Below, one piece after another: positions 1 to 12,029 of a stretch of 64,000 bases of DNA (the stretch's first letter is position 1; every line of letters begins with the position of its first letter). Under the pieces are notes generated by a model. The model saw only the letters and a list, made by a program, of their open reading frames with translations, was not told the origin of the DNA and did not search any database. The stretch comes from Actinostola sp. cb2023 (Eukaryota; Cnidaria; Anthozoa; Actiniaria; Actinostolidae): NCBI GenBank assembly GCA_033675265.1, contig JAUJYZ010001083.1:1-64000 (forward strand). The letters are read 5' to 3'. The translations under genes were made by a program, and so were the position numbers.

Positions 1-150
1 GCATGCTACCCCGGGTATACCCCAATTCAGGGTACATTTGAGGTACATTTCAAAAGGTTCCAAAAGTATGCTACCCCGGGTATACCCCAATCACTGATCA
101 AGGTACATTTAGGGTATACCTTAGGTACTTTTGGGGTATACCTCGAATCT
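1..150. repeat. Short tandem repeat of a GGGTATACCCC-type unit
   Basis: The unit GCTACCCCGGGTATACCCCA occurs at 4 and again at 69, interleaved with GGTACATTT motifs. The repeat runs off the left edge of the window, so its full extent is not visible. No coding potential is seen. Confidence 0.5.
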
Positions 151-830
151 ACCTAATTTTGGTAGGGGGGGCCCTCTCCTTCCCCCTTCCCTCGCCCTCT
201 CTTCCCTTCCTTTTTGTCCCTGCAACAGGCTACGCAGGCTATACATTCAAAATAAAAAAGCAAGAAAATAAATAAACTTATGTTGTTGTGAGTTGGAATA
301 TCCATGGATCATAAAAACCATTCAGGGCTGCAAGATAAAGTAAACAAACAAATATAGACTTGTACTGGATACAATGAAACACTGTATGTCAATCAATGTC
401 ATAATAATAAATCAGACTCAATTTGGGACTCAGGTATAAAATAAATTTTATGATAGGTAAATAGATAGCTTATATCACACTCACAGCAGTCAAACAAATG
501 TACCTGTATCAAGGTATGTGTGCTCAATTGAGCCAAGAGATGCAGCTTCCATGAAGCCACGATACTGTGTCGGCTCAGTGAGGCCAGAACTCATGAAGCC
601 ATGTATTACTCTGTAACAGTATATAAAGTAATAAACTTGACCAACAATCGATCATCTACATGTAGAGTGTAAAGTGTAGATTCGTCAATTTACTTACCTC
701 AGGTTTGCCACATATTTTGACTGTAAAATGGGCGAACTGAACCAAACAATTTCGTGGTCATTGTAACAACGAAACGACACTCGTGATGTGTGACCCCTCC
801 TTTCCATTGTAAAACTGTCCAAAAGCCAGA

Positions 831-925
831 CCTGCCAACTCTCCCGGTTTAGCCGGGAGTCTCCAGATTTTGGACCTCAACTCCCGGTCTCCCGGTTTGA
901 AGACAAAATCTCCCGGCTAAACACG
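831..925. repeat. CTCCCGG-rich interspersed repeat
   Basis: Several copies of CTCCCGG and its complement CCGGGAG lie within 95 bases, able to fold into short hairpins. The first words (CTGCCAACTCTCCCGG) look like the edge of a dispersed repeat. The class is not recognised. Confidence 0.4.
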
Positions 926-1149
926 ATTTACGGTGAAATTGCGTAATACAACGTAACGAACCTTTCCAATAACCAGAATATGTGTCATTTTCATGTGAAA
1001 CGCTCGTTTATACGTATATCAGGCAATACAAATCTCCTTTTTTTTATTAAGAAGGGGGGGGGGGGGGGGGGGAGGTTCGGAAATGTTCATGTTCAGGAAT
1101 GTCCGCCATTTTGTTTTTGGTATTAAAGCACGCTAATTTAGCCTATATT

Positions 1150-1596
1150 TTACAGTCTCAAGATTTGAGGGCTCGGGGGGTTGGCAGGTATGAAAAGCAG
1201 AAATCCACGGCAAACAGGACAGCATCCTTTCGACTCCGAAAAGCACTTCACCAAACTACGAATCGTAGCAGTGCAAGCGATGAAGTACTTTCCGTCATCG
1301 TCGTCCAGAGCTGTGTGGATTTCTACTTTTGACGGAGTGGACAGACTTGTAGCAGTAGGCGGGGCCTCGACAGGAAGTTGAGTTTTCTTCTCGTCGATGA
1401 CATTTGATTCCTGCACGGACTCAGACTCAACTTTGTCAAGGATCGACTCCATCCAACGTAAATTGTTGGTGAAGCCGATCCTTTCCTTTGAAGCTTCAAT
1501 TCTCTTTCGTAGTAGTGCAAGCCGCTCTTCTGTATCTTCAAATTGAAGAGTAAACCTGCACCTTTTTCTGGCACGAATTGAAGTTGTGTCGTCCAT
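1150..1596 (-). CDS. Hypothetical 148-aa protein, possibly a first exon
   Basis: This is an open frame of 148 codons starting MDDTTSIRARKRCRF. Residues 15-60 are charged and probably helical (alternating Glu/Arg/Lys, LRKRIEASKERIG). A C-terminal segment has CCPVCRG, with further Cys residues before it, which could be half of a zinc-binding site. The last codons run into low-complexity sequence near TTGGCAGGTATG, so the true 3' end or a splice donor may lie slightly upstream. No homologue is recognised. An overlapping minus-strand frame is presumed a shadow. It could be a real single-exon gene, a first exon, or chance. Confidence 0.35.
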   Translation of the reverse strand: MDDTTSIRARKRCRFTLQFEDTEERLALLRKRIEASKERIGFTNNLRWMESILDKVESESVQESNVIDEKKTQLPVEAPPTATSLSTPSKVEIHTALDDDDGKYFIACTATIRSLVKCFSESKGCCPVCRGFLLFIPANPPSPQILRL

Positions 1597-1996
1597 GTTG
1601 TGAAAACACGTACCGAAGTGTCAAAGCCGCCAGGGTAAATAAACATTGGCGGGAAAGTAACAAGTTTTTCGCGCCAAGTGTAGTAGTCATCGCTTTGTTT
1701 ACATTTGAAGGTGTATTGATAAAAGTTATTGTTTTTGTTCGTGAATTGAATTAAACTAAGCTCATGTACATGATAACTTCATTATTAAGGTTTTTTATTA
1801 GAAAACAAGCGATCACAATATCATTTGTCAAGATTTATTTTGATTTCTTTGATCCTTCATTTCAACGCGGGCCGCCGTCCGCCATCTTGAATGTAAATTT
1901 CAAATTTTGAATTCCGGATCTGACGTTAAGGGGGCGGAGCCCCCCCTTTTATACCAGAACTTCCTGTTTAAAACACTTATTAAACGGCGATACGGC

Positions 1997-2335
1997 CCCA
2001 GGGGGGGTACTCAGGGGTATCAGTGACGGGGAGGTGCGAATGAGGCCAAACATTTTAACCCAAAAAAAGTCCATTACGCAAAAACAAAACCCCAAAAAAA
2101 GGCCAACGGCCCAAAATCGTAACCCCCAAAAAGTCCAATTTTTCTCCGCATCAAATCGAGAACGGTAGGATATCATTGTTATCAACCCCAAAAAAAGTCC
2201 TTGACAAAATCTTCATATCAAAAAAAGTCCACCAGAAAAATGAAAACCCCAAAAAAGTCCCAAGCCGCGAATTTCAAACCCAAAAAAAGCCTTCGCACCT
2301 CCCCGTCACTGATACCCCTGAGTACCCCCCCTGGG
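1997..2335. mobile_element. hAT-like MITE, copy 1 of the TACTCAGGGGTATC family
   Basis: The element starts CCCAGGGGGGGTACTCAGGG and ends with its inverted complement ...CCTGGG. It is bracketed by an 8-bp direct duplication GATACGGC (1989-1996 and 2336-2343), the target-site length expected for hAT. The interior holds many AAAAAGTCC words in both orientations. Sister copies lie at 34567-34826 and 41324-41595. No transposase is encoded. Confidence 0.85.
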
Positions 2336-3223
2336 GATACGGCACAGATAAAAGTTGTCGAGTCGCTTGCCATTTTGATTTCTTTCGCGAGATTTGATTG
2401 GACGATGGGCGATTTCTGATGCTTTTCAGGAGAATTGCAAATTTGATCAGTAGAATCTCGCGTAAATAAACGGTTTTTTCAAAAAGAAATCATTGTAGTT
2501 ATTTTATAAAAGAAATATAAAACAGTTTTCCGTTTTATATACTCTGATCTAAACACTTGGGATGTTGGGAGACTCACTTGAGAACATGACGAGCCGCACG
2601 CCTTGGATACGGACATAGGTGGGCATCTGAAATGCCCACCTCAAATTATTTTGAATAAGGAATATGTGGGTTTCATCTGTCATCGTATTTCTTTTCACAG
2701 TAGGTTACGTTTGCTAGCAGGAGAATAAGTAGTGTTATTGTGTAGTATTTATTATCCTATGTCAAATTATTTCGGAATTCAGCTATATTTAGCATGCTCT
2801 CGTCTATTTTCGTAATTACTAAGAGTTCCGATGAACCGGCAAATAAAATTGTTTGAGCCGTTTCGGGTCAGCGGTTGGGTGAGAATGATATTCGCCATGT
2901 ACAAATTGACGGGCAGCCAAACGGTATACAATGTACTGCACGTACTGTAAACATCAGTACGGCATTGTGAGAAAGGTTGCTGAAGACATTCGGTTGAACA
3001 AAGTTTATTCTTCTCAATTGGACACAAGTAAGATGTGGTATGCTCTAAATTCTTCTCTTTGCGGTTGTAAGCCAAATGCATTTTGCATATCATCGCTGAA
3101 CACGCTGAACTCCAAGACGAGCTTTCCCTTTTGCCGCCATTTTCGTGGTTCAGTACTTCGACACTACATCGCGAAACGGTGTATGTTGCCACTGGTTTTG
3201 GCCTCCTTGTTTGACTGCTATGG

Positions 3224-3335
3224 ATGTTTATAATATGTATCTCCTAAGTGCTTGCAACAGAATCGCTTGGGTGATTCGCCTGTGATTTTGTGAGATACGT
3301 AACAATATTTACTGAGCTGATACTAATAGATTAAT
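3224..3335 (+). repeat. Solitary monomer of the 114-bp satellite
   Basis: A single copy of the unit beginning TGTTTATAATATGTATCTCC matches the array at 4949-5709 almost base for base and ends ...GATACTAATAGATT. It lies about 1.6 kb upstream of the array with an ORF-bearing repeat element between them. Confidence 0.85.
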
Positions 3336-3930
3336 TACTCGGGCCCAGGCCGCAGGCCGCCCGAGTTAGAAAATGCGGATTTCGGTAGTAGTAGTAGTAG
3401 TAGTAGTAGTAGTTTTGTTCGGCTCCAAAATGACGAGTATGCGAAGTATTTAATCGTATCCGGAGTTTCAAGATTACTCCGCAGATTTGAAAAGATAAAG
3501 GAGAAACAGGACTCAAGTAGATTATCGCTTTGCTTGCTGCCTGACTGTCGTCACGCGCCGTGAAAAACCGTTTAAAAAGTATCCGGCAATAAAACGAAAC
3601 ACATTTCTCAGATATATAATGATGGATGTTTATTCGATTCGACGTTTGAAAAATTCAGAATGAAGAGAAATCGTAGAAATCATACTTCAAAACTTCATCA
3701 ATTAAAGCAAAGCTCAAAGCTAAACAAGCTCAATGTCCGAAATTTGGGGTCATGCCAAAGTTGTTTTAATAGCCTATTTATATACTTGCACAATAGAAAA
3801 GCGCATTAATTTTAGAACCGCGGCACAGCGCTATTTAAAGCAGAATTTCCACGCTGAAAACAAGTCAGTGAACGGCAAAAATACAATCAAAATCAAAACG
3901 TCATTAGAGATTAGGGATCTGTTGAAGAAG

Positions 3931-4943
3931 AAGACGCTCAATGAGCGTATAGTCGGGTATTTAATATGACAATGAGAGTTGCGTGACGAGAAACAATTTA
4001 TGTCGATGAATCATAAAGATTCGTGTACGTCTGTATTACATATTTAACGTACTTGAGGTCACTTGAGGTTGCATATTGATATCGTCACAAACGTGTCAAA
4101 TAGTTATTGTTCGCTCAGGGCAGATACTGAGATATTGCTAAGTCATCGTATTCGAAGACTAGAATTGAAAGAAGCAGTTGGCTTGTGCAGAAGTGAAATT
4201 ATGTTGTATTCAAGGCAAGCCATTCATCCGTTCCTCTTAAATACGCTCTCACATACAAACGCATACGCCGATTCGTGTGGGCCCACTCTACTAAAAGATG
4301 TTGAGCGTTTTCGAAAGGGCCTTTACATGAACTCATCAAAAGGAAATCAATTGAACTCAAAGTCCAAAGGTAATCAATTGAACTCAAGCTCAAAAGCAAA
4401 TCAAATGAACTCAAGAACTATAATACAAATGAACTCTAATGTTGACTTAAATGTGAACTCAACTGAGTACTGCCTAGCCAAGCATGTATACCAACCACAA
4501 CTTGAAGCCAGATGTACTGATTCAGAAGTGTGATTCCAAAATGGACAAATCCAAAGGTGAGAAAACAACTTTGAAATGGCATCAAGAAGAACACGGCAAA
4601 TCTGAGGCGAAAATGAAGTCAATCCTGGGAACAAGTGCAAAAATCATGCATATTCATGGTCTCCAAAAACGGGTCCGCTCTATGTATAAAGCCGAGCATA
4701 CGGAAGTACGATTCAAAGATGCTCGCCGAAACATATATACATATTCTCTTTCTTGACGCAACTGTCAATCACTGTCAGCTCCCTTCTCACGCAACTGAGA
4801 ATGTTCTTGTTATCTATGCACACCAAAAAATAGATATAAATATGATTTTTCTTCAACCAACTGGCATTCATTTTCAAGTACTTCCTCGGGCAACTGACAT
4901 TTTCCTTTTCACAATGCCCGAGTGAACGCTCATTGAGCGTCTT
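3931..4943 (+). mobile_element. Palindrome-ended ORF-bearing repeat, copy A
   Basis: The ends are inverted: AAGACGCTCAATGAGCGT on the left and ACGCTCATTGAGCGTCTT on the right, followed inward by a CGGG...AGTTGCGTGA-type segment. The core ACGCTCAATGAGCGT is itself a near-perfect palindrome. The element contains an open frame (4063-4533) rich in repeated NQLNS/NQMNS words, and its frame is broken relative to copy C by a 4-base difference near 4488. Flanking sequence at 3336-3930 is also present, inverted, at 21378-21636. No known transposase is recognised, so it is probably non-autonomous. Confidence 0.65.
4063..4533 (+). CDS. ORF of repeat copy A (unknown, NQLNS-repeat protein)
   Basis: This 156-codon frame has a basic N-terminal half (SHRIRRLELKEAVGLCRSE) and a tandem Asn/Gln/Ser segment (SKGNQLNS, SKANQMNS). 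It stops before the membrane-segment part seen in the inverted copy at 20424-21152, because of a small length difference near 4488. I recognise no domain. It is probably repeat-borne rather than a conserved host gene. Confidence 0.3.
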   Translation: MRLHIDIVTNVSNSYCSLRADTEILLSHRIRRLELKEAVGLCRSEIMLYSRQAIHPFLLNTLSHTNAYADSCGPTLLKDVERFRKGLYMNSSKGNQLNSKSKGNQLNSSSKANQMNSRTIIQMNSNVDLNVNSTEYCLAKHVYQPQLEARCTDSEV

Positions 4944-4948
4944 GTTAA

Positions 4949-5709
4949 TGTTTATAATATGTATCTCCTAAGTGCTTGCAACAGAATCGCTTGGGTGATT
5001 CGCCTGTGATTTTGTGAGATAAGTAACAATATTTACTGAGCTGATACTAATAGATTCATTAATGTTTATAATATGTATCTCCTAAGTGCTTGCAACAGAA
5101 TCGCTTGGGTGATTCGCCTGTGATTTTGTGAGATACGTAACAATATTTACTGAGCTGATACTAATAGATTCATTAATGTTTATAATATGTATCTCCTAAG
5201 TGCTTGCAACAGAATCGCTTGGGTGATTCGCCTGTGATTTTGTGAGATACGTAACAATATTTACTGAGCTGATACTAATAGATTCATTAATGTTTATAAT
5301 ATGTATCTCCTAAGTGCTTGCAACAGAATCGCTTGGGTGATTCGCCTGTGATTTTGTGAGATACGTAACAATATTTACTGAGCTGATACTAATAGATTCA
5401 TTAATGTTTATAATATGTATCTCCTAAGTGCTTGCAACAGAATCGCTTGGGTGATTCGCCTGTGATTTTGTGAGATACGTAACAATATTTACTGAGCTGA
5501 TACTAATAGATTCATTAATGTTTATAATATGTATCTCCTAAGTGCTTGCAACAGAATCGCTTGGGTGATTCGCCTGTGATTTTGTGAGATACGTAACAAT
5601 ATTTACTGAGCTGATACTAATAGATTCATTAATGTTTATAATATGTATCTCCTAAGTGCTTGCAACAGAATCGCTTGGGTGACTTGCCTGCATGTGATTT
5701 TGTGAGATT
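4949..5709 (+). repeat. Satellite array, 114-bp monomer, six full copies plus a partial
   Basis: The start word TGTTTATAATATG recurs at 4949, 5063, 5177, 5291, 5405, 5519 and 5633, an exact period of 114. Copies are nearly identical; the seventh degenerates after about 75 bases. The array begins a few bases past the right end of repeat element A. Confidence 0.95.
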
Positions 5710-6206
5710 TTGTAGCTATGCCAATGAGGCGAAAGAAATGTCATGCCAAGAGGGGGGGGGGTGGGGTGTATATTTTAAGCAAAACATTGGTAAGTCCCGT
5801 ATATTAGCAATTACGGTATCGGTCATTTATTACAGTAGATTTATTCTCATGAGCCGTCACGCAACGCTCTCTAGCCATGTATATTGTTTTTAAAACTGCT
5901 ATCAATGGTATCGTATCCACAATCAATCCGTCAAATTGTAGCAAGATTCGTGGGTGTTACGAAGAGCTTTTAGTTTCGTTTGAGTATTTAGGTAATATAA
6001 TAACTTTATCCAAAATACCAACATTATATACAGTAAATAATAAATGCAATTATTATTATTATTATTATGAAATACGGCAAGTAAAAGATAATAAAAATCC
6101 ACATATACTAGGGATTTGAAATCCTGACATTCTCTGCATTATATATATGTTTTCCTTGCTCTATTAAAAAAGCTCCTTCATATAAACTTCGTAGCCTGAT
6201 AATTAT

Positions 6207-6670
6207 TAGCCTGCGAATACAGCCGCTTTTTTACGCTCGCCACAGGGGTCTCCCGAAAGAAGCGTCTGCGGAGTGAGGCCCAAATTCCTGTACTGTGACC
6301 TCTGAGGTCATGACAGCTCGTGTTGTAAATCTGATACAACACAGCCGCTCATGTTGTGAACACTAATTCCAAACGGCCTGAGTTTGTTGATTCGGCAATC
6401 AAAATTATTGTAGAACATGATTTTATTCATCTGTGCATATGATAAGTCCGATACAATCGCCCACGGCTCGACATTGTAATATTTTGTTCAGGTCGTTGAG
6501 CTTAATTTATGCAAATAATGCGATTACCAGCAAGCTGACCAATCAGCTTCTTGGACCAGAATCGGGTCCAAAATGACGTCACAGTACAGGAATTTGGGCC
6601 TCACTCCGCAGACGCTTCTTTCGGGAGACCCCTGTGGCGAGCGTAAAAAAGCGGCTGTATTCGCAGGCTA
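6207..6670. mobile_element. Foldback MITE with ~95-bp inverted ends
   Basis: TAGCCTGCGAATACAGCCGC at the left is mirrored at the right by GCGGCTGTATTCGCAGGCTA. The inverted arms (about 6207-6302 and 6575-6670) are near perfect and include the palindromic pair GGGGTCTCCCG/CGGGAGACCCC. A related single arm is present at about 48460-48510. No coding sequence is seen. Confidence 0.8.
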
Positions 6671-6679
6671 GATAATTAT

Positions 6680-7830
6680 CGGTGTCGAGTGTAGACGGGC
6701 CGGGGCTGTCAGTATCGGTGCCTATTCTTCTGGACGATAACTGGATTAAAACTTGGAGGTGTTCGCAGTAATCAGATTAGCTGAAGCGTGCCTAACAACC
6801 AAGAAATCATGTGGTGTCCCTTAAAAACGGTCTTGCGGCTCGTCATGCTGGAAACCACTCCGCTTCGCGTCGTGGTTTCCTACGCTTCTCTCGTGTTCTC
6901 CCAACATCCCAAGTGTTTAGATCAGAGTATATAAAACGGAAAACTGTTTTATATTTCTTAAAGCGTTTTACAGCAGTGATCGATGAGTAGAAACATTCAC
7001 ATAAAGCTGGATATTCTTTGAAGTGTTTTGAGGGGAACAATCCGTCGAAAGATAGCCAGTAAGTAAATGAAAATAAGCTTCAACTTCATCACCATTGGAT
7101 AGTTATATTTCAGACAATAAATTAAATACATACAATTGCGGATTGTTTGACACGATTTCTCCGCCAAATATGTATAATCTTCAACATTTATTGCAATACA
7201 GTAAAAACCCGCATATAAGAAACTGCAGATTAAGGTAATTCCTCAGTATATCTTCCCCAATTGAAAAATCGCTGAAATTTTGCAGGTGAATTATGGGGGT
7301 CACCGCGCTTGTTTCAGTAATATAAGCAAAATCGACTCAAAACAATCGAATATCGTGTCACGGTGTTAAAATGGCTCAAAACAATTGTGGAAGTGCTTTT
7401 CTGCAACCGATTTACCATTTTTTCAATCACACCAGTTCAACAAAGGTGATGTACCAAAAATTGCATAACAATTGAGTCATTTACAAGCCGGGTTTTGACA
7501 AAGGAATGACCGAATTTCCTTCCATTTTCGTATGCAAATCGAGAAAATGACACGGAAAACGCGAAAAAAAATTGACTTCCCCAATTGAATTTTTTTTAAT
7601 TTTTTCACAAAAGATGTGAAATCGGTAGTGTAAATAAAATATACAATAAAAATTGATGGTCACCGTGCTTCGTTCGGAGAAAAATCGGTTTGAAGACTTT
7701 CCCTGAATGATCCTTAAAGGAGAACTGAAGCCTAAATTTATCTTTCGATAAAAACAAAGAGAATGATATGTACATTCATTTTCTAAATTAATTTCCAATT
7801 GTTTTTATTTTTATGGAGAAGAAACTTGAG
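6680..7830. other. AT-rich stretch without a supported gene
   Basis: Only short frames without recognisable domains are present. A piece at 6890-6960 (CCAACATCCCAAGTGTTTAGA and onwards) is the reverse complement of 2510-2570, so at least part is dispersed repeat. Confidence 0.5.
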
Positions 7831-7836
7831 TTTGAA

Positions 7837-8260
7837 TTAGCCATTACCTAAACGAGCAGGAGACTGGGACCAAGTCCGTAAAACTAATTCAATAAGAAAC
7901 TAGCAAAAATGTGCATCATTTTCTGAGAGGGCATATCAAACTTAGCTAGTCTGGATAGTTTGGTGAACTTCGGCTTAATATTGACGATGCTAGAGGGCAT
8001 CAAAGATGTCTATTTTTCCATACAAACTCTGTAAATTTTTGACGTTGTCCAGCCAAACCATACATTCACTGTAAAATTTTGGCTGGACAACACAATTTCA
8101 AAAGTTTATAATTCCGACAGAATTCGCTCAAATCACATCAAACTTTGCACATATACTAATTTCAACATGCTGTTTCATGTCATCAACTTAATTTAGTAAT
8201 TGCATTAATTCTAATAAACTCGTCCCCAGTCCCCTGCTCGTTTAGGTAATGGCTAATTGT
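7837..8260. mobile_element. Foldback MITE
   Basis: ATTAGCCATTACCTAAACGA at the left is mirrored by TCGTTTAGGTAATGGCTAAT at the right, continuing into GCAGG(A)GACTGGG. The arms are about 45 bases with a roughly 330-base AT-rich interior and no ORF. Confidence 0.75.
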
Positions 8261-8884
8261 AAAAAGACAGATTACCGCTGAAATGATCACGGCTCACTTC
8301 AGTAATTATTCTCCTTAATAGACGTCATCTATCCCCTATCCCAAGGGAAAGTGCAGTCACAATATAGAGTAATTATAAGTGCATTGTATTTTCTTGTACC
8401 CGAGAGAATGTTGTGAACGGATTTTAATATTCCCCTAAAACGACGTCACAAACAAAAAGATCTGAGCCGACGGTAAAACGGCAAAATGACGGATGATATT
8501 CCATATCGAACGTAAATTATGTTGATATCTAAGAAACATTTACAAAAACTAATACTCAAGTAATGTTAATATAAGTGATATCTAACTTTCTTGAGAAAAT
8601 AAATTTTGTCTTCAGTTCGCTACGCTCGTGGTTCCACTTGAGTTTTGAACATTTTGTGACGTCAAATCCATTGTCAATAAGAGTACAGACAATGGAAAAC
8701 CCCTTGCGATTTGTTCATTGTAAGGAAATACACCATACCGTATCAATTATTGTTGTTTTTTTTTGCCCTGTAAATAAGAACCAGTTAAGAACCTATTCAG
8801 CCTGATTTCTCACTAGACACCCAATATATTAGAACCATTTCAGCCTGACTTGGAAAAATAGGGGTTCTTTTATGCGGGTTTTTA

Positions 8885-9125
8885 CTGTAAAGTTTAAGAA
8901 TAACCGTGATTCCTGGAACCGAATCGGGATAAATCCAACCGGAAGTTGAGCTTCGCCATACATTTACTGTAAATCTGCTAGAATCTTAGGTGAAAATATC
9001 AGTCGTTTGCGTGCCTTTGTTAGACTCTAAGAAATATTTACTCGACTAATGGTGATTGTTCAAGACATAATGCACCTTTGTGAGCCAATATTTGAGTGTC
9101 AGGACAAAAAGAACACGATTATAGA
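8885..9125 (+). repeat. Left arm of a widely spaced inverted repeat
   Basis: From ACCGTGATTCCTGGAACCGA to about 9125 the sequence is the reverse complement, with scattered differences, of 13664-13905. The outermost 40 bases also match the arms of the foldback at 44381-45140. Confidence 0.8.
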
Positions 9126-9735
9126 TGCACTTAGATGGTAATAACTAGTCGTTGCATTTGCAAATGAAGTGCTGCGAAAAAATGCAGTATGGTGTTGCTT
9201 AAATGCTAACACTATAACAATCTGGTCATAGACAGAGAGCTAGACTTTCAGCAGTCAGTGATCACTTTTATTCTCACCATTGCATAAAGTTTGTACTGAT
9301 ATGCAGTAATTAATACAAATATGGATGGATTCAATGAAATAGAGAATTGTGTTTGGTGTATATTATATACAATGTTAAATAACTATTTACTGGCCAGATA
9401 TCAGGAAAGATGTCGAAGCCTCATAGTACACTTGTAGAAGATAATGTGTTGGATCCAGTAAATTTATAGTTTCAGATTCATACAGTACATGTATGTTATA
9501 GTGTTCTGGGATAAAGTCATAGAGATTTTAACAAGTAATACATTGCAGACTAACCGAGAAGTAGATAACTCAAAACTCCTCTTCACCGAAAAAAAACAAG
9601 TAGATGTAGATGTCTTGATCCAGTGCGTGATATTTTCTGCTTACATTGATGCAAAGCATTATAATGAAACTGTAATCCTGTCAGCATATCAGTATGGCAA
9701 TGCCAGAGGGTAATGTTTTCAGCAGTCGGATGATG

Positions 9736-10154
9736 GCCCCGGGGGGGGGACTCTCCATAACAGTAGACGGGGGTGATCGTCCTATCCCTTAGGGTATAAA
9801 ATTCTACCATCTGCTATCCCTTAGGGGTGTTCAAAGAGTCTGCTATCCCTTAGGGATCATGCTATCCAAAAAAAGCCGGACTTGAAGACTGGATGACAGC
9901 ACTATCAACAGTCACCAGAAAAGAGATGCGCTCGATGGCGGTGTCTTAAGGACCGTAATAAAATTCAGGAAAACTGAAAATGTGTTTGTTTTATTGCTAT
10001 CTCTTAGGGTTAAAAATTTCTTCGACCACACCCAATGTGCTATCTCTTAGGGGTAAATTTGCTGTTGACCACACCCAATGTGCTATCCCTTAGGGTTAAA
10101 ATTGATTTTGCCGACGATCACCCCCGTCTACTGTTATGGAGAGTCCCCCCCCCG
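9736..10154. mobile_element. hAT-like foldback MITE with CTATCCCTTAGGG repeats
   Basis: The ends are complementary: CGGGGGGGGGACTCTCCATA at the left and TATGGAGAGTCCCCCCCCCG at the right, extending through a GTAGACGGGGGTGATCGTC arm. The flanks carry an 8-bp duplication GGATGATG (9728-9735 and 10155-10162). The interior has six or more degenerate CTATC(C/T)CTTAGGG words. No coding sequence. Confidence 0.8.
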
Positions 10155-10162
10155 GGATGATG

Positions 10163-11895
10163 ATGGCTTTGTAGCCAATCAATAAAGCAGTTTCACATAA
10201 CGGTGCAAAGCAGTACTGAAGACTGAGTCCAATAAATATAGGTTTTATACATGTGGCTGTCCCTTGTCAGCACTGCAAGGTGCATTAGTGGTAAAATAAA
10301 ATAATAAAATGCAGTATAATGTGTTCTAACCACAGGTAGCCCAAACGTAGAATCAGTGGACCGTGACGTCATTGAATATTCGTTTGACCGTTGGATTTTC
10401 GAATGGACTCAGGAATGAGCTCAGGAATGAGCTCTAAGAAAGACTTCAAAGGATATGAGATTCTGGAACATGTCTTCATAGCAGTAGTCTGATAATTAAA
10501 GAACACTTTGGTGTAGAAATCTGAGCAAGAAATTGTGTTTTTGAGTGGTTTTGAGCGATTCGAAAATTCACCCGTTTCCAGCTTACATATAATTAGGAAA
10601 GGTTTGCAACTCCGGCCACCAATTTTTTTCAATCACTGTCGCTAAAAAAATGATATCTCCAAAACTACGGACGCAAAAAATATCGCTTTCGCACCAGACA
10701 TTCTCACATAAATGATCTTTATAATGAGCTTTTCTGCACATTTTTAGGTTCCCTATATGCCGAGAAATAATTTTTTGAAGTTGGGCCAGTCGACGAAAAG
10801 TTCGCCGTGGCCATCCGCAGTCATCAGCTGTGTTCCTAAACCTTACTGAGGGAGGGAGGGACCGATAGATTGTTTTACAAATATGTCCTCAAACAAATGC
10901 TATATAATTTGAATTTACTTACGGCATATGTTTTAATCAGTATTACCCTGGGTATATTTCATCTTTCTGATTTTCGATGAGTCTTTTGCTTTTAGCTTTT
11001 GGTAACAAGGTGGCCCTGTCTGGGCTACAGGAATAATTTTAAAACAAACATTAGACTTACCAGGGTATAGCGGGGAACCTTTTTTGTACATCAATTGTCC
11101 TAAACAAGCCAATCACGACAGCAAGCGATGACTAAGGGAAAACCTCGTACGCCGGTTGTTGTTTTGGTTAGTTTTCGCCGGTAAATTCGAGCAAATTTCA
11201 AGCAATCATGCCTAAAATACCTACAGAATTGTTTTAAAATTATCCCTGTGCCCCAGAGGGGAGCGTGCTTTTCGCACTAGTCAGGTGATAATTCTGTCCA
11301 ATCAGCGACGTGCAATTCACTCCCACTTGAACCCCAGCGATCACAAGCCTCAAAAGATTTCAAAACATTCGTTTAAAACCACGGATTTCTCGAGGAATAT
11401 TTGGTTTGATGACAATTTGAAATCACTGCCTGATGGAGGGATTATCGGTCTAAGCATATCTGTAGGTATTGTAGCGAGACAAGCGTTGAAATGGGCATAT
11501 TTTTTTCTTCTTCTGGCGAATATAGCGGTTGAGTCGAGTCCGAGTCTCCAGCCTTCCACATATTCATGTGGAGAGGAGCAGATATTGAAAATCTTCGTAA
11601 ATAGGCCTCGGATCGAGCTGAAACTGTACAAGATGATAAACTAAGACACAATAAACAACTCAGATAAATTTTAATAGAATTTATTGAAATAAAAAATTTC
11701 TTCATAAAACTATTGTTTGGGCTGCCTGTGGTCCATTACGACAATCTACGACGTGAAAACAGGTGAAGTGCCGTCGTAGATTGCCGTCACGGACGTCAAC
11801 GGTCGTTTTGAACATTATTCGTCAGTGCGCGCGCCGTCGTCCTCACGTTCGCGTCGTAGAATTTTCTGATGCTTAAGGTCCCTATTATATGTTAC
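10163..11895. other. No supported gene
   Basis: There are short frames on both strands (longest 119 codons at 11285) without recognisable domains or plausible splice context. Simple A/T-rich sequence predominates. Nothing further is supported. Confidence 0.5.
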
Positions 11896-11899
11896 TCAG

Positions 11900-12029
11900 C
11901 ACAGGGAACCCAACATATGTATTGCGCGCGCACGCGCACTTTACTACAGGGAACCCATCAAAAAAAAACGCAAATATCATTTTATTTCATTATTTAGTAG
12001 CCTCAAAAGCAATGGTTGGGCTGCCTGTG
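11900..12029 (+). mobile_element. Short MITE with CACAGGG...CCTGTG ends
   Basis: It starts CACAGGGAACCCAACATATG, contains a GCGCGC-rich stretch and TTTAGTAGCCTCAAAA, and ends GGTTGGGCTGCCTGTG. Close relatives are at 28312-28449, 28478-28632 and about 54240-54337. The CACAGG terminus resembles hAT-type ends; target duplication was not confirmed here. Confidence 0.65.

Noticed and set aside
3388..3412. Possible CRISPR-like or regulatory repeat at GTAGTAGTAG
   Set aside because: It is a plain trinucleotide microsatellite; the window is eukaryotic and no spacer structure exists anywhere in it.
4949..5709. 114-bp repeats as tandem tRNA or snRNA genes
   Set aside because: No tRNA fold, pol III boxes or Sm site was found in the monomer; it behaves as a satellite.
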